Of a stretch of DNA of 7,905 bases, positions 1 to 5,484 are shown in pieces. The notes beneath the pieces are model-generated. The model saw only the letters and a list, made by a program, of their open reading frames with translations, was not told the origin of the DNA and searched no databases. This DNA comes from Bacillota bacterium. Its GTDB lineage: Bacteria > Bacillota > Clostridia > Oscillospirales > Butyricicoccaceae. The translations under genes were made by a program, and so were the position numbers. Position 1 is the first letter of the stretch, and the number at the start of each line of letters is the position of its first letter. The stretch is taken from NCBI GenBank assembly GCA_030705725.1, contig JAUZPW010000059.1, forward strand, positions 1-7,905, read 5' to 3'.

Positions 1-338
1 GGCTGCGTATATTTGAGGACGCTAAAGGAAAAATGAACCATAGCGTGTCAGATGTCGGAGGCGAGCTTCTGATCGTTTCAAAATTTACTCTTTACGGCGA
101 CTGCTCGCACGGCAGGCGTCCGAATTTCACGGCGGCGGAAAGCCCGCCGCGCGCGGAAGAGCTCTTTGAGGCGTTTATCGGGGAGTGCAGGGAGCTTGGG
201 CTTACGGTTAAAACGGGAAGCTTCGGCGCGGATATGAAGGTAGAGCTTACGAACGACGGGCCCGTCACTATAATTATGGACACAGAAGAGATGAGAAAAA
301 ATGACGGAAAAAAAGAACAGGACAAATGCCGTTATTAA
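1..338 (+). CDS. dtd: D-aminoacyl-tRNA deacylase (Dtd), 3' part, start outside window
   Basis: Partial gene: the frame is open from base 3 and ends with TAA at 336-338, giving 111 visible residues, roughly the C-terminal two thirds of this ~145-residue family. Dtd hydrolyses D-amino acids (classically D-Tyr) mischarged onto tRNA and also edits Gly-tRNA(Ala); it acts as a cytosolic homodimer. Visible family marks are the LRIFEDAKGKMN segment, the SKFTLYGD motif (usually SQFTL; Lys replaces Gln here) followed by GRRPNF, and the C-terminal NDGPVT motif. The Gly-Pro of that motif is the cross-subunit gate that rejects L-amino acids. After VTIIMDT the protein has an extra charged tail of about 17 residues, partly encoded in the 38-nt overlap with the next gene. 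The overlap implies co-transcription and translational coupling. Family assignment is very secure. Confidence 0.95.
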   Translation, partial: LRIFEDAKGKMNHSVSDVGGELLIVSKFTLYGDCSHGRRPNFTAAESPPRAEELFEAFIGECRELGLTVKTGSFGADMKVELTNDGPVTIIMDTEEMRKNDGKKEQDKCRY

Positions 339-990
339 TTTATCCGTCGGTATGATAGACACGAACTGCTATATATATTTTAACGGGGAAACTAAAGACG
401 CTATTATAATAGACCCGGGCGACGAGCCTGAGAAAATACTCGGCGCGGTGCGAGAAAAGGGGCTGAGGCCGGGATATATCCTGCTGACGCACGGGCATTT
501 CGACCACATCCTTGCGGCTCAGGACATGAAGGAAGCCACGGGGGCGAAGCTCGCCGTAAGCCCAAAGGATGCGGATATGCTCAGGAAGAACGGACTCGAG
601 GAGTTTCAGGCTTTCTTAAAGGGCAGGTTTAAAGAAGCGAAGCCGGACTTTCTTCTTTATGAGGGCGACACGATAACGCTCGGGCCTCTGTCGCTTTCGG
701 TAATCGAAACACCGGGCCACACGGAGGGCTCCTGCGTTTTCCGGACGGACGGAATTCTCTTTACGGGAGACACGCTGTTTTACAGGGAATGCGGGCGGTG
801 CGACCTTTCCGGCGGCGATTACGGCAAAATGCTGGGCTCGCTTAAAAAGATTGCAGGGCTGCCGGGAGACTATACCGTTTTGCCCGGGCACGGAGAAAAA
901 ACCACCCTGGGAGAGGAGCGCCTTTACAATCCTTATATGAAAGACGCCTTAGCACGACAGAAGGAGCTGCACCCTGATGAAAATCGCTGA
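301..990 (+). CDS. MBL-fold metallo-hydrolase, YqgX/GloB-like
   Basis: A 229-residue metallo-beta-lactamase-fold hydrolase of the glyoxalase II-like group (B. subtilis YqgX type). The dinuclear metal site is complete: THGHFDH supplies H64, H66, D68 and H69, followed by H140 (TPGHTEGS), D157 (FTGDTLF) and H197 (LPGHG). The N-terminal TNCYIYF and IIIDPGDEP strands are typical, and the ECGRCDLSGGD stretch (163-173) matches the substrate-loop region. ATG 301 is chosen because it places the conserved strand INLSVGMIDTNCY at the usual distance from the start and has a GAAGAG ribosome site just upstream. It overlaps dtd by 38 nt. Dtd followed by an MBL hydrolase is a common pair in Firmicutes. The substrate is unknown; hydroxyacyl-thiol hydrolysis is a family-level guess only. 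Confidence 0.92.
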   Translation: MTEKKNRTNAVINLSVGMIDTNCYIYFNGETKDAIIIDPGDEPEKILGAVREKGLRPGYILLTHGHFDHILAAQDMKEATGAKLAVSPKDADMLRKNGLEEFQAFLKGRFKEAKPDFLLYEGDTITLGPLSLSVIETPGHTEGSCVFRTDGILFTGDTLFYRECGRCDLSGGDYGKMLGSLKKIAGLPGDYTVLPGHGEKTTLGEERLYNPYMKDALARQKELHPDENR

Positions 991-1915
991 TATTAATGAA
1001 ATAAACCGCAAAGCAAACGAGAACGCGCGGGAATTCGCAAACGAATGCGAAAAGGATTACACCGGAAAGCTTGAGGAGGCGGCGCGTTTTATCGCCTCGC
1101 GTATTAAGGAGAGCCCCGTCGTTTTAATTTCCGGGCCGTCGGCGTCGGGGAAAACAACAAGTGCAAAAAGGCTTGAGCTGACACTCGAGTCATTCGGAAT
1201 AAACGCCCATCTTATTTCGCTCGACGATTATTTCAAAACAAGGGACGAAAGAAACTCGGCGCTCGACCCGAAAAACAAGGTTGACCTGGAATCCCCGGAT
1301 TGTCTTGACATTCCGCTCTTAAACCGACATCTAAAGTCGCTCTCGAGAGGCGAGGAAATTCTCGTGCCAAAGTTTGATTTCGTGAGGCAGGCACGCATGG
1401 ACAAGGCGACGCCCTTAAGGCTTAAAAAGGACGAGATCGCGGTCATAGAGGGGATACACGCCTTAAACGACGCTATTACGGGCGAAATCGGCGGAAAAGC
1501 CACAAAGATGTACGTGAGCGTAAGGACGAGAATCGGGCAAAACGACAGGGTGATTATACGCCCCGAATGGCTGAGGCTAATAAGGCGTTCGGTGCGCGAC
1601 AGCAATTTCAGGGGCGCGCCTGCCGAAAGGACGCTGTCGCTCTGGAAAAGCATAAGGCAGGGCGAAACGCGCTACATTATGCCGTTTAAGCATTCGGCGG
1701 ACATAAAGCTCGACACTTTCCTCGGCTATGAGGCATGCGTGCTTGGCCCGATTGTTTCGGGCAAATTCAGCAAGGTGCCGCGCGGCGTTTTTGAGGAAGC
1801 GCAGTCCGAGGGGATTCTTGACGTGATCGATATGTTCCGGCCGATCAGCTGCGATATGGTGCCGGGAGATTCCATACTGAGGGAATTCATCGGAGGCAGC
1901 AGCATTTCCTATTGA
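977..1915 (+). CDS. Uridine kinase-like nucleoside kinase (P-loop, PRK/UDK family)
   Basis: A 312-residue cytosolic P-loop kinase of the phosphoribulokinase/uridine kinase family, probably phosphorylating uridine or another nucleoside with ATP or GTP. Walker A is GPSASGKT (53-60). SLDDYF (81-86) carries the likely catalytic Asp, PKFDF (131-135) the nucleoside-binding segment, and AVIEGIHALN (155-164) the second core strand. The block RLIRRSVRDSNFRGAPAERTLSLW (200-223) is typical of the long clostridial nucleoside kinases, which usually exceed 500 residues and carry an N-terminal TGS/threonyl-tRNA-synthetase-like region. That region is absent here and replaced by about 45 charged helical residues. 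ATG 977 has AAGGAG upstream and overlaps the hydrolase gene by 14 nt, so it belongs to the same operon. Kinase fold is secure; substrate is inferred. Confidence 0.88.
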   Translation: MKIADINEINRKANENAREFANECEKDYTGKLEEAARFIASRIKESPVVLISGPSASGKTTSAKRLELTLESFGINAHLISLDDYFKTRDERNSALDPKNKVDLESPDCLDIPLLNRHLKSLSRGEEILVPKFDFVRQARMDKATPLRLKKDEIAVIEGIHALNDAITGEIGGKATKMYVSVRTRIGQNDRVIIRPEWLRLIRRSVRDSNFRGAPAERTLSLWKSIRQGETRYIMPFKHSADIKLDTFLGYEACVLGPIVSGKFSKVPRGVFEEAQSEGILDVIDMFRPISCDMVPGDSILREFIGGSSISY

Positions 1916-1940
1916 CCGGGACTTTAGCCGGATGTAAAAT
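1912..1940 (+). promoter_or_regulatory. Sigma-A-type promoter for the zinc-ribbon gene
   Basis: TTGACC (1912-1917) and TAAAAT (1935-1940) each match the sigma-A consensus at five of six positions, with an ideal 17-nt spacer. The -35 box overlaps the stop codon of the kinase gene. A start near 1947 would give a leader of about 207 nt before the ATG at 2154. Seen in sequence; activity is inferred. Confidence 0.6.
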
Positions 1941-1956
1941 GTCTGTATTAAGCGAC

Positions 1957-1969
1957 GTTTACTGTAAAC
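1957..1969. promoter_or_regulatory. 13-bp perfect palindrome, candidate operator
   Basis: GTTTACTGTAAAC is a perfect inverted repeat around a central T. It lies 17-29 bp past the proposed -10 box, about 10-22 bp into the predicted transcript, where a roadblock-type operator often sits. It does not match the CcpA, LexA, PerR/Fur or Rex sites I know. A half-site, GTAAAC, recurs at 2101-2106. It could also be a tiny hairpin or chance. Confidence 0.35.
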
Positions 1970-1979
1970 AATAAAAGAG

Positions 1980-2006
1980 AAAAAAGTCCGGGATGCGCTT
2001 TCCCGG
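1980..2006. terminator. Hairpin with terminator layout on the minus strand (weak on plus)
   Basis: CCGGGA (1988-1993) and TCCCGG (2001-2006) form a 6-bp stem with a 7-nt loop. On the minus strand it is followed after two bases by six T (complement of 1980-1985), which fits an intrinsic terminator. On the plus strand it is followed only by CTTT. No minus-strand gene is visible for it to end. The 3' arm can pair instead with 2052-2058. Confidence 0.3.
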
Positions 2007-2153
2007 CTTTGACCGACGGTTTGTGGGGCGGCAAAGCCTCAGGGAGTATATGCCGGGATTATGCGGGCTCTTATCATTCATTGCTTTGCGTGGTAAGAGC
2101 GTAAACCATTTCTTAACAGCCGACGCAAAGCGGCGGAATGGAGCTTAAAAGTT

Positions 2154-2546
2154 ATGGAACAGAAGACAAAAGATATTATGGAAAAAATCAAGGCCACGGC
2201 GTCGATAGCAGCCGAGGCAGCCGGAAAAGCAGCCGAGGCTGCGGGCAAAAAAGCCGGCGAGGTTATGGAAATTACTAAACTTAATCTCCAGATATTCGAT
2301 CTGAACACGGAGATCGAGATCCTTTACAAGGAAATCGGCAAGATGGTCTACAATACGCACGCCGGGCAGGACGTCTCGGCGGAAGAGCTTGAGCTTAAGC
2401 TCAACCAGCTCGATGAGAAACGGGAAATGGCCGCCGCGATCAAGGAAAAGATTTCCGAGCGCAGAACCCAGAACAAATGCCCGAACTGCGGCAAGGAATG
2501 CGACAAGGACGACTCTTTTTGCAGAACCTGCGGCGCACAGCTTTAA
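2154..2546 (+). CDS. Small helical protein with C-terminal zinc ribbon
   Basis: A 130-residue protein of unknown function. Residues 1-38 are an Ala/Lys/Glu-rich helix carrying a tandem duplication of AAEAAGK (19-25 and 26-32). The two 21-bp DNA copies (2208-2228, 2229-2249) differ at three third-codon positions only. Residues 39-105 look like continuous charged helix or coiled coil (LNLQIFDLNTEIEILYKEIGKMVY, then EELELKLNQLDEKREM). The C-terminus is a short zinc ribbon, CPNC at 109-112 and CRTC at 123-126, so four cysteines are in place for one Zn. There is no signal peptide or membrane segment. ATG 2154 has GGAG at 2140-2143. It has its own promoter and terminator and appears monocistronic. 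Similar zinc-ribbon proteins are common in Clostridia but uncharacterised. Coding status is secure; role unknown. Confidence 0.85.
   Translation: MEQKTKDIMEKIKATASIAAEAAGKAAEAAGKKAGEVMEITKLNLQIFDLNTEIEILYKEIGKMVYNTHAGQDVSAEELELKLNQLDEKREMAAAIKEKISERRTQNKCPNCGKECDKDDSFCRTCGAQL
2208..2249 (+). repeat. Tandem 2 x 21-bp in-frame duplication
   Basis: Two adjacent 21-bp units encode AAEAAGK twice in the zinc-ribbon protein. They are identical at 18 of 21 bases and all three differences are synonymous third positions. This suggests an old duplication with the peptide sequence kept. Confidence 0.8.
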
Positions 2547-2560
2547 GACTTTAGCCAAAC

Positions 2561-2599
2561 GGGGATATGCGCTAATAACAGCGGATATCCCTTTGTTTT
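2561..2599 (+). terminator. Rho-independent terminator after the zinc-ribbon gene
   Basis: GGGATAT (2562-2568) pairs with ATATCCC (2585-2591) and CGC (2570-2572) with GCG (2581-2583), with a single G-G mismatch between them and loop TAATAACA. The stem is followed by TTTGTTTT (2592-2599). It lies 15 nt after the stop codon and separates this gene from the downstream block. Confidence 0.75.
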
Positions 2600-2651
2600 A
2601 GCCGTATTTTTATGCTGCCTCGGCAATATATTTATTACTGCATTGCGGGAT

Positions 2652-2657
2652 AGGGGG
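2652..2657 (+). promoter_or_regulatory. Ribosome binding site deciding a TTG start
   Basis: AGGGGG lies 11 nt before TTG 2669. The frame is closed upstream by TAG at 2651-2653, and the next in-frame ATG is codon 43, inside a conserved membrane region. TTG is therefore the only reasonable start for the flippase gene. Confidence 0.6.
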
Positions 2658-2668
2658 CGTATGTCAGT

Positions 2669-4264
2669 TTGCAGACAACCGGAAAACAGAATTTTGTAAA
2701 GGGCGCCCTTATACTTGTCGTTGCGAACGCGTTGGTTAAAATAATAGGCGCTATTTTCAAGATACCCCTGACTAACCTTTTCGGTAAGGAAGGCATGGGT
2801 ATCTTTACAGTTGCGTACAACATCTACACGGCGCTTTATATCATATCGACCGCGGGGCTGCCCGTGGCGGTCTCAAAAATGGTGGCGGAGGCAAACGCTC
2901 TCGGGCGTGTCAACGAGGTCAGGAAAATTCTGCGCGTAGCTTTTTCGACTTTTACGATAGTGGGCGCAGTAGCATCCGTCGTTATGTTCTTCGGGGCGCG
3001 TGCGTTTACCGATATAGTTGGAAATTCGATGGCATACTACGCCGTGCTCGCCATATCTCCGGCGCTTGTTTTCACGGCGGTGGTATCGACTATAAGAGGC
3101 TATTACCAAGGCCTTTCGGACATGGTGCCCACCGCGGTATCGCAGGTTATAGAGGCTTTGTTCAAGCTTATCGTGGGCTTCGGGCTAGCTTTCCTGCTGC
3201 TGAGGCTCGGTTTTTCGATTTCGGTCGCCGCGGCGGGCGCGATAGCCGGAGTTACGGTCGGGACTATGTTCAGCGCCGTTTACCTTATGCTCAGGCACAA
3301 GAGAGAAAAGCAAAAAATTCCGTTCAGGGCGGGAAGCCTCGACACCCGCTCGAGCGGGGAGATACTTAAAAACCTCTGGATGGTAGCGCTTCCCGTTACC
3401 GTCGGCGCTTCCGTACTCAGCCTTACAAACCTTATCGACATGATCGTTGTAATGAACAGGCTTCAGGATATAGGGTATTCGGAGGCTGCCGCCAATGCGC
3501 TTTACGGCGCGTATGGAATGGCGGTCACGCTTTTTAATCTGCCGCAGACGCTCGTCTTGGCGATTTCGGTAAGCGTTATCCCCGTTATTGCATCCTCTTT
3601 CGCACGCAGAGAATTTAACGGCGCCGTAAGGACAATGGAGTCGTCCATTAAAATCACCGCGGTTCTTGCGCTGCCCGCGGCGTCGGGGCTTGTTTTTCTG
3701 TCGGGCCCTATTCTGAATCTTCTCTATTTCAACAAGCCGCAGGACGCCGCAATCGCGGCCCCGCTTCTTAAAATTCTTGGGCTCGCGGTCTTCTTTGTCG
3801 CCATGGTGTCGCTGACGAACTCGATCCTTCAGGCCATGGGACGCGTGAACGTGCCTGTTTTTACAATGCTTATCGGTGGGATCGTGAAGCTTGTCACGAA
3901 CTATACGCTTGTCGGGACAAAAGAGGTAAACATCGGAGGCGCGCCCATCGGGACGACGCTTTGCTACGCCGTAATCGCCTTGCTGAACTTCGCCTTTATC
4001 ATGAAAGGCAGCGACAGGGCCCCGAATATTTTCGGTATTCTGATACGCCCGGTACACGCGATGGCTGGAATGAGCGTCTCGATTATCGCGATATACGCTT
4101 TTCTGGCGCCGCTTACGGGCGGGAAGCTCGCCGTTATGCTGACCATCGGGGCGGGGGCGCTGATTTATTTTATTTTGTTGTTTATTGTCAAAGGAATGAC
4201 GAAAGAGGACGTTTTACTGCTCCCGAATGGAGAAAAATTGGTAAAAATACTTAAATTGAGGTAA
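2669..4264 (+). CDS. SpoVB/YabM-like polysaccharide (lipid-linked precursor) flippase
   Basis: A 531-residue polytopic membrane protein of the MOP/MVF superfamily (COG2244; the group of SpoVB, YabM and YtgP/MurJ), probably with 14 membrane helices. The first spans about 11-31 and the last about 484-508. Family marks are the positively charged FVKGALILVVAN start, the RGYYQGLSDMVPTAVSQVIEAL block (143-164), NIGGAPIGTTLCY (421-433) and the cytoplasmic tail KEDVLLLPNGEKLVKIL (512-528). Length is close to B. subtilis SpoVB (about 518). These proteins are thought to flip lipid-linked cell-wall or spore-cortex sugars across the membrane. It starts at TTG 2669 and lies directly upstream of mazG, the position of yabM in Bacillus. 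I therefore favour a YabM-type name over true SpoVB but cannot separate the paralogues by eye. Confidence 0.88.
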   Translation: MQTTGKQNFVKGALILVVANALVKIIGAIFKIPLTNLFGKEGMGIFTVAYNIYTALYIISTAGLPVAVSKMVAEANALGRVNEVRKILRVAFSTFTIVGAVASVVMFFGARAFTDIVGNSMAYYAVLAISPALVFTAVVSTIRGYYQGLSDMVPTAVSQVIEALFKLIVGFGLAFLLLRLGFSISVAAAGAIAGVTVGTMFSAVYLMLRHKREKQKIPFRAGSLDTRSSGEILKNLWMVALPVTVGASVLSLTNLIDMIVVMNRLQDIGYSEAAANALYGAYGMAVTLFNLPQTLVLAISVSVIPVIASSFARREFNGAVRTMESSIKITAVLALPAASGLVFLSGPILNLLYFNKPQDAAIAAPLLKILGLAVFFVAMVSLTNSILQAMGRVNVPVFTMLIGGIVKLVTNYTLVGTKEVNIGGAPIGTTLCYAVIALLNFAFIMKGSDRAPNIFGILIRPVHAMAGMSVSIIAIYAFLAPLTGGKLAVMLTIGAGALIYFILLFIVKGMTKEDVLLLPNGEKLVKILKLR

Positions 4265-4285
4265 GAAACGGTAAATTATTATATT
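4256..4285 (+). promoter_or_regulatory. Candidate promoter for mazG
   Basis: TTGAGG (4256-4261) and TATATT (4280-4285) are 18 nt apart, overlapping the end of the flippase gene. They match sigma-A at four and five of six positions. A start near 4292 would leave a leader of about 20 nt. Readthrough from the flippase gene is equally possible. Confidence 0.35.
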
Positions 4286-4310
4286 TGTTACTTGCAAATC
4301 GGAGGGAAAT

Positions 4311-5111
4311 ATGATAGATTCTTGGAGGAAAGAGCATTACAGCTTCAACGATTTGGTGGATATTGTGAAGCTTTTGAGATCGGAAAACGGGTGCCCCTGG
4401 GATAAGGTGCAGACGCACGAAAGCATCCGGCGAAATTTCATCGAAGAGGTTTACGAAGCCGTTGAAGCGATCGACGATAAGAATCCCGGGCTGCTCTGCG
4501 AAGAGCTGGGAGACGTTTTGCTGCAGGTTGTTTTTCATGCACGCATGGAAGAGGACTGCGGCGGCTTTAAGATCGACGACGTGACGGATGGAATATGCAG
4601 AAAGCTTATACTGCGGCATCCGCATGTTTTCGGCGACATCAGCGTTAGGGATTCGGACGAGGTGCTCGCGAACTGGGATGAGATCAAAAAGCACGAAAAA
4701 GGCTTAAATTCGCACTCGGACGCTTTGCGCTCGGTCGCGAAAAGCCTTCCGGCGCTTATCAGGGCCGAAAAAGTCCAGCATAAGGCGGCAAAAGCCGGCT
4801 TTGACTGGCCGGATATAGGCGGTGCTTTCGACAAACTTTCGGAGGAAATTTCGGAGCTTAAGGAGGCCGTTAATTCCGGCGGAAACGTACAGGACGAGCT
4901 TGGCGATCTTATTTTTTCCGCTGTCAACATCGCAAGGTTTTTAAAAGTCGATCCGGAGGGCGCGCTGACAGGGGCCAGCGAGAAATTTATCAGGCGTTTC
5001 GGCCTTATGGAAGAGCAGGCTGAAACGAGCGGGAAAAAGCTCGAGGAGCTTTCGCTCGCGGAAATGGACAAGCTGTGGGATTCGGCAAAGCGTATTGAAG
5101 CCGGCGGATGA
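4311..5111 (+). CDS. mazG: Nucleoside triphosphate pyrophosphohydrolase MazG
   Basis: A 266-residue stand-alone MazG with two all-alpha repeats, the length of the E. coli enzyme. It hydrolyses NTPs and dNTPs to the monophosphate and pyrophosphate in the cytosol, which cleans aberrant nucleotides and affects ppGpp signalling. Repeat one has NGCPWDKVQTHESI (26-39), EEVYE (45-49), EELGDVLLQVVFHA (64-77) and RHPHVFGD (102-109). Repeat two has KVQHKAAKAGFDWPD (154-168), EEISELKEA (178-186) and DELGDLIFSAVNIAR (195-209). The acidic EExxE and ExxD residues that bind Mg are present in both. The B. subtilis counterpart YabN carries an N-terminal SAM-methyltransferase-like domain, which is absent here. 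GGAGGG at 4301-4306 sets ATG 4311. Confidence 0.96.
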   Translation: MIDSWRKEHYSFNDLVDIVKLLRSENGCPWDKVQTHESIRRNFIEEVYEAVEAIDDKNPGLLCEELGDVLLQVVFHARMEEDCGGFKIDDVTDGICRKLILRHPHVFGDISVRDSDEVLANWDEIKKHEKGLNSHSDALRSVAKSLPALIRAEKVQHKAAKAGFDWPDIGGAFDKLSEEISELKEAVNSGGNVQDELGDLIFSAVNIARFLKVDPEGALTGASEKFIRRFGLMEEQAETSGKKLEELSLAEMDKLWDSAKRIEAGG

Positions 5112-5125
5112 TTTAGCCGGGTTTT
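5101..5125 (+). terminator. Weak hairpin at the mazG stop
   Basis: CCGGC (5101-5105) pairs with GCCGG (5116-5120) around the TGA stop, followed by GTTTT. A 5-bp stem with a 10-nt loop is marginal, so it may only reduce transcription from mazG into hup. Confidence 0.3.
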
Positions 5126-5150
5126 AATAATTAATTTTAGGAGGATAAAT

Positions 5151-5426
5151 ATGAACAAAACTGAGCTTATTGCCAAAATAGCTGAAAAATCAGGACTTTC
5201 TAAAAAAGATTCGGAAAAGGCGCTTAATGCAACCTTTGAATCAATTACGGGAGCGCTCAAGGAAGCGGACAAGGTTCAGCTGATCGGCTTCGGATCGTTT
5301 GAAGTCAAGTCGAGAGCCGCCCGCATCGGCAGAAACCCGAAGACAAAACAGACGATGCAGATTCCCGCGTCCAAAAGCCCTGTTTTCAAAGCGGGTAAGG
5401 CATTAAAAGACGAGGTTTCCAAGTAA
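5151..5426 (+). CDS. hup: HU-family nucleoid DNA-binding protein
   Basis: A 91-residue HU protein, the standard length. The N-terminal two-helix dimerisation part (MNKTELIAKIAEKSGLSKKDSEKALNA) leads into GFGSFEVKSRAAR (46-58). The DNA-clamping arm is RIGRNPKTKQTMQIPASKSPVFKAGKALK, with the RNP tip containing the Pro that intercalates and bends DNA. It forms dimers that coat and bend chromosomal DNA without strong sequence preference. AGGAGGAT (5139-5146) is a near-perfect ribosome site, in keeping with high expression. Its position between mazG and rqcP is usual in Clostridia but not in B. subtilis, and a strong terminator follows at once. In B. subtilis the HU gene is hbs. Identity is secure. 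Confidence 0.97.
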   Translation: MNKTELIAKIAEKSGLSKKDSEKALNATFESITGALKEADKVQLIGFGSFEVKSRAARIGRNPKTKQTMQIPASKSPVFKAGKALKDEVSK

Positions 5427-5436
5427 AAAACAAAAC

Positions 5437-5465
5437 AGGGCTTTGGCGAAAGCCAAAGCCTTTTT
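5437..5465 (+). terminator. Strong intrinsic terminator between hup and rqcP
   Basis: GGCTTTGGC (5439-5447), tetraloop GAAA, then GCCAAAGCC (5452-5460) form a perfect 9-bp stem followed by TTTTT. The stem can extend by a G-U and an A-U pair. An A-rich stretch precedes it, so it could act in both directions. It ends 19 nt before the rqcP start codon, so rqcP must depend on readthrough or an unseen promoter. Confidence 0.9.
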
Positions 5466-5474
5466 CGTTATATC

Positions 5475-5480
5475 GGAGGG
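5475..5480 (+). promoter_or_regulatory. Ribosome binding site deciding the rqcP start
   Basis: GGAGGG with a 4-nt spacer precedes ATG 5485. An upstream in-frame TTG at 5443 would add 14 residues but lies inside the terminator stem with no ribosome site, so the ATG is the start. Confidence 0.8.
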
Positions 5481-5484
5481 AAAT

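Larger units (their letters stand above)
1947..2153 (+). ncRNA. Predicted structured 5' leader, unknown family
   Basis: The untranslated stretch between the promoter and the zinc-ribbon ATG holds several complementary segments. TCCCGGC (2001-2007) pairs with GCCGGGA (2052-2058) and encloses the hairpin TGGGGC/GCCTCA (2024-2029 with 2036-2041, one G-U). Then GCTCTTATC (2067-2075) pairs with GGTAAGAGC (2092-2100, one G-U), and its loop segment GCTTTGCGT (2083-2091) is exactly complementary to ACGCAAAGC (2123-2131). Together the last two make an H-type pseudoknot with abutting stems. ACGCAAAG also forms the 8-nt loop of a small GCCG/CGGC hairpin (2119-2134), so a kissing-loop form is possible. 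The ribosome site GGAG (2140-2143) follows closely. I recognise no known riboswitch class. Complementarity is seen; folding and function are inferred. Confidence 0.4.

Noticed and set aside
1228..1653. Minus-strand open frame opposite the kinase gene
   Set aside because: The overlapping plus-strand kinase has full motifs; the antisense product has none.
1957..1969. CcpA cre site
   Set aside because: The half-sites are in the opposite order (GTTTAC then GTAAAC) to the cre consensus.
2029..2131. c-di-GMP-I (GEMM) riboswitch suggested by GGCAAAGCC and GACGCAAAGC strings
   Set aside because: The GEMM order of elements, the GNRA tetraloop hairpin and the flanking closing stem cannot be matched; the resemblance is limited to short strings.
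2604..2632. Promoter for the flippase gene using TATATT at 2627-2632
   Set aside because: The -10-like sequence is there but no acceptable -35 lies at 16-18 nt, so it is not listed.
3185..4057. Long minus-strand open frame opposite the flippase gene
   Set aside because: It is a by-product of the codon bias of the flippase gene: its protein is highly charged, low in hydrophobics, resembles no family, and the plus-strand protein is clearly real.
4535..5272. Long minus-strand open frame opposite mazG and hup
   Set aside because: It spans two well-recognised plus-strand genes, is Ser-rich with no domain, and has no ribosome site that I could see.
5443..5484. N-terminal extension of RqcP starting at TTG 5443
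   Set aside because: The extra codons fall inside the terminator hairpin, have no ribosome site, and the conserved family start MRLDKFLK begins at ATG 5485.
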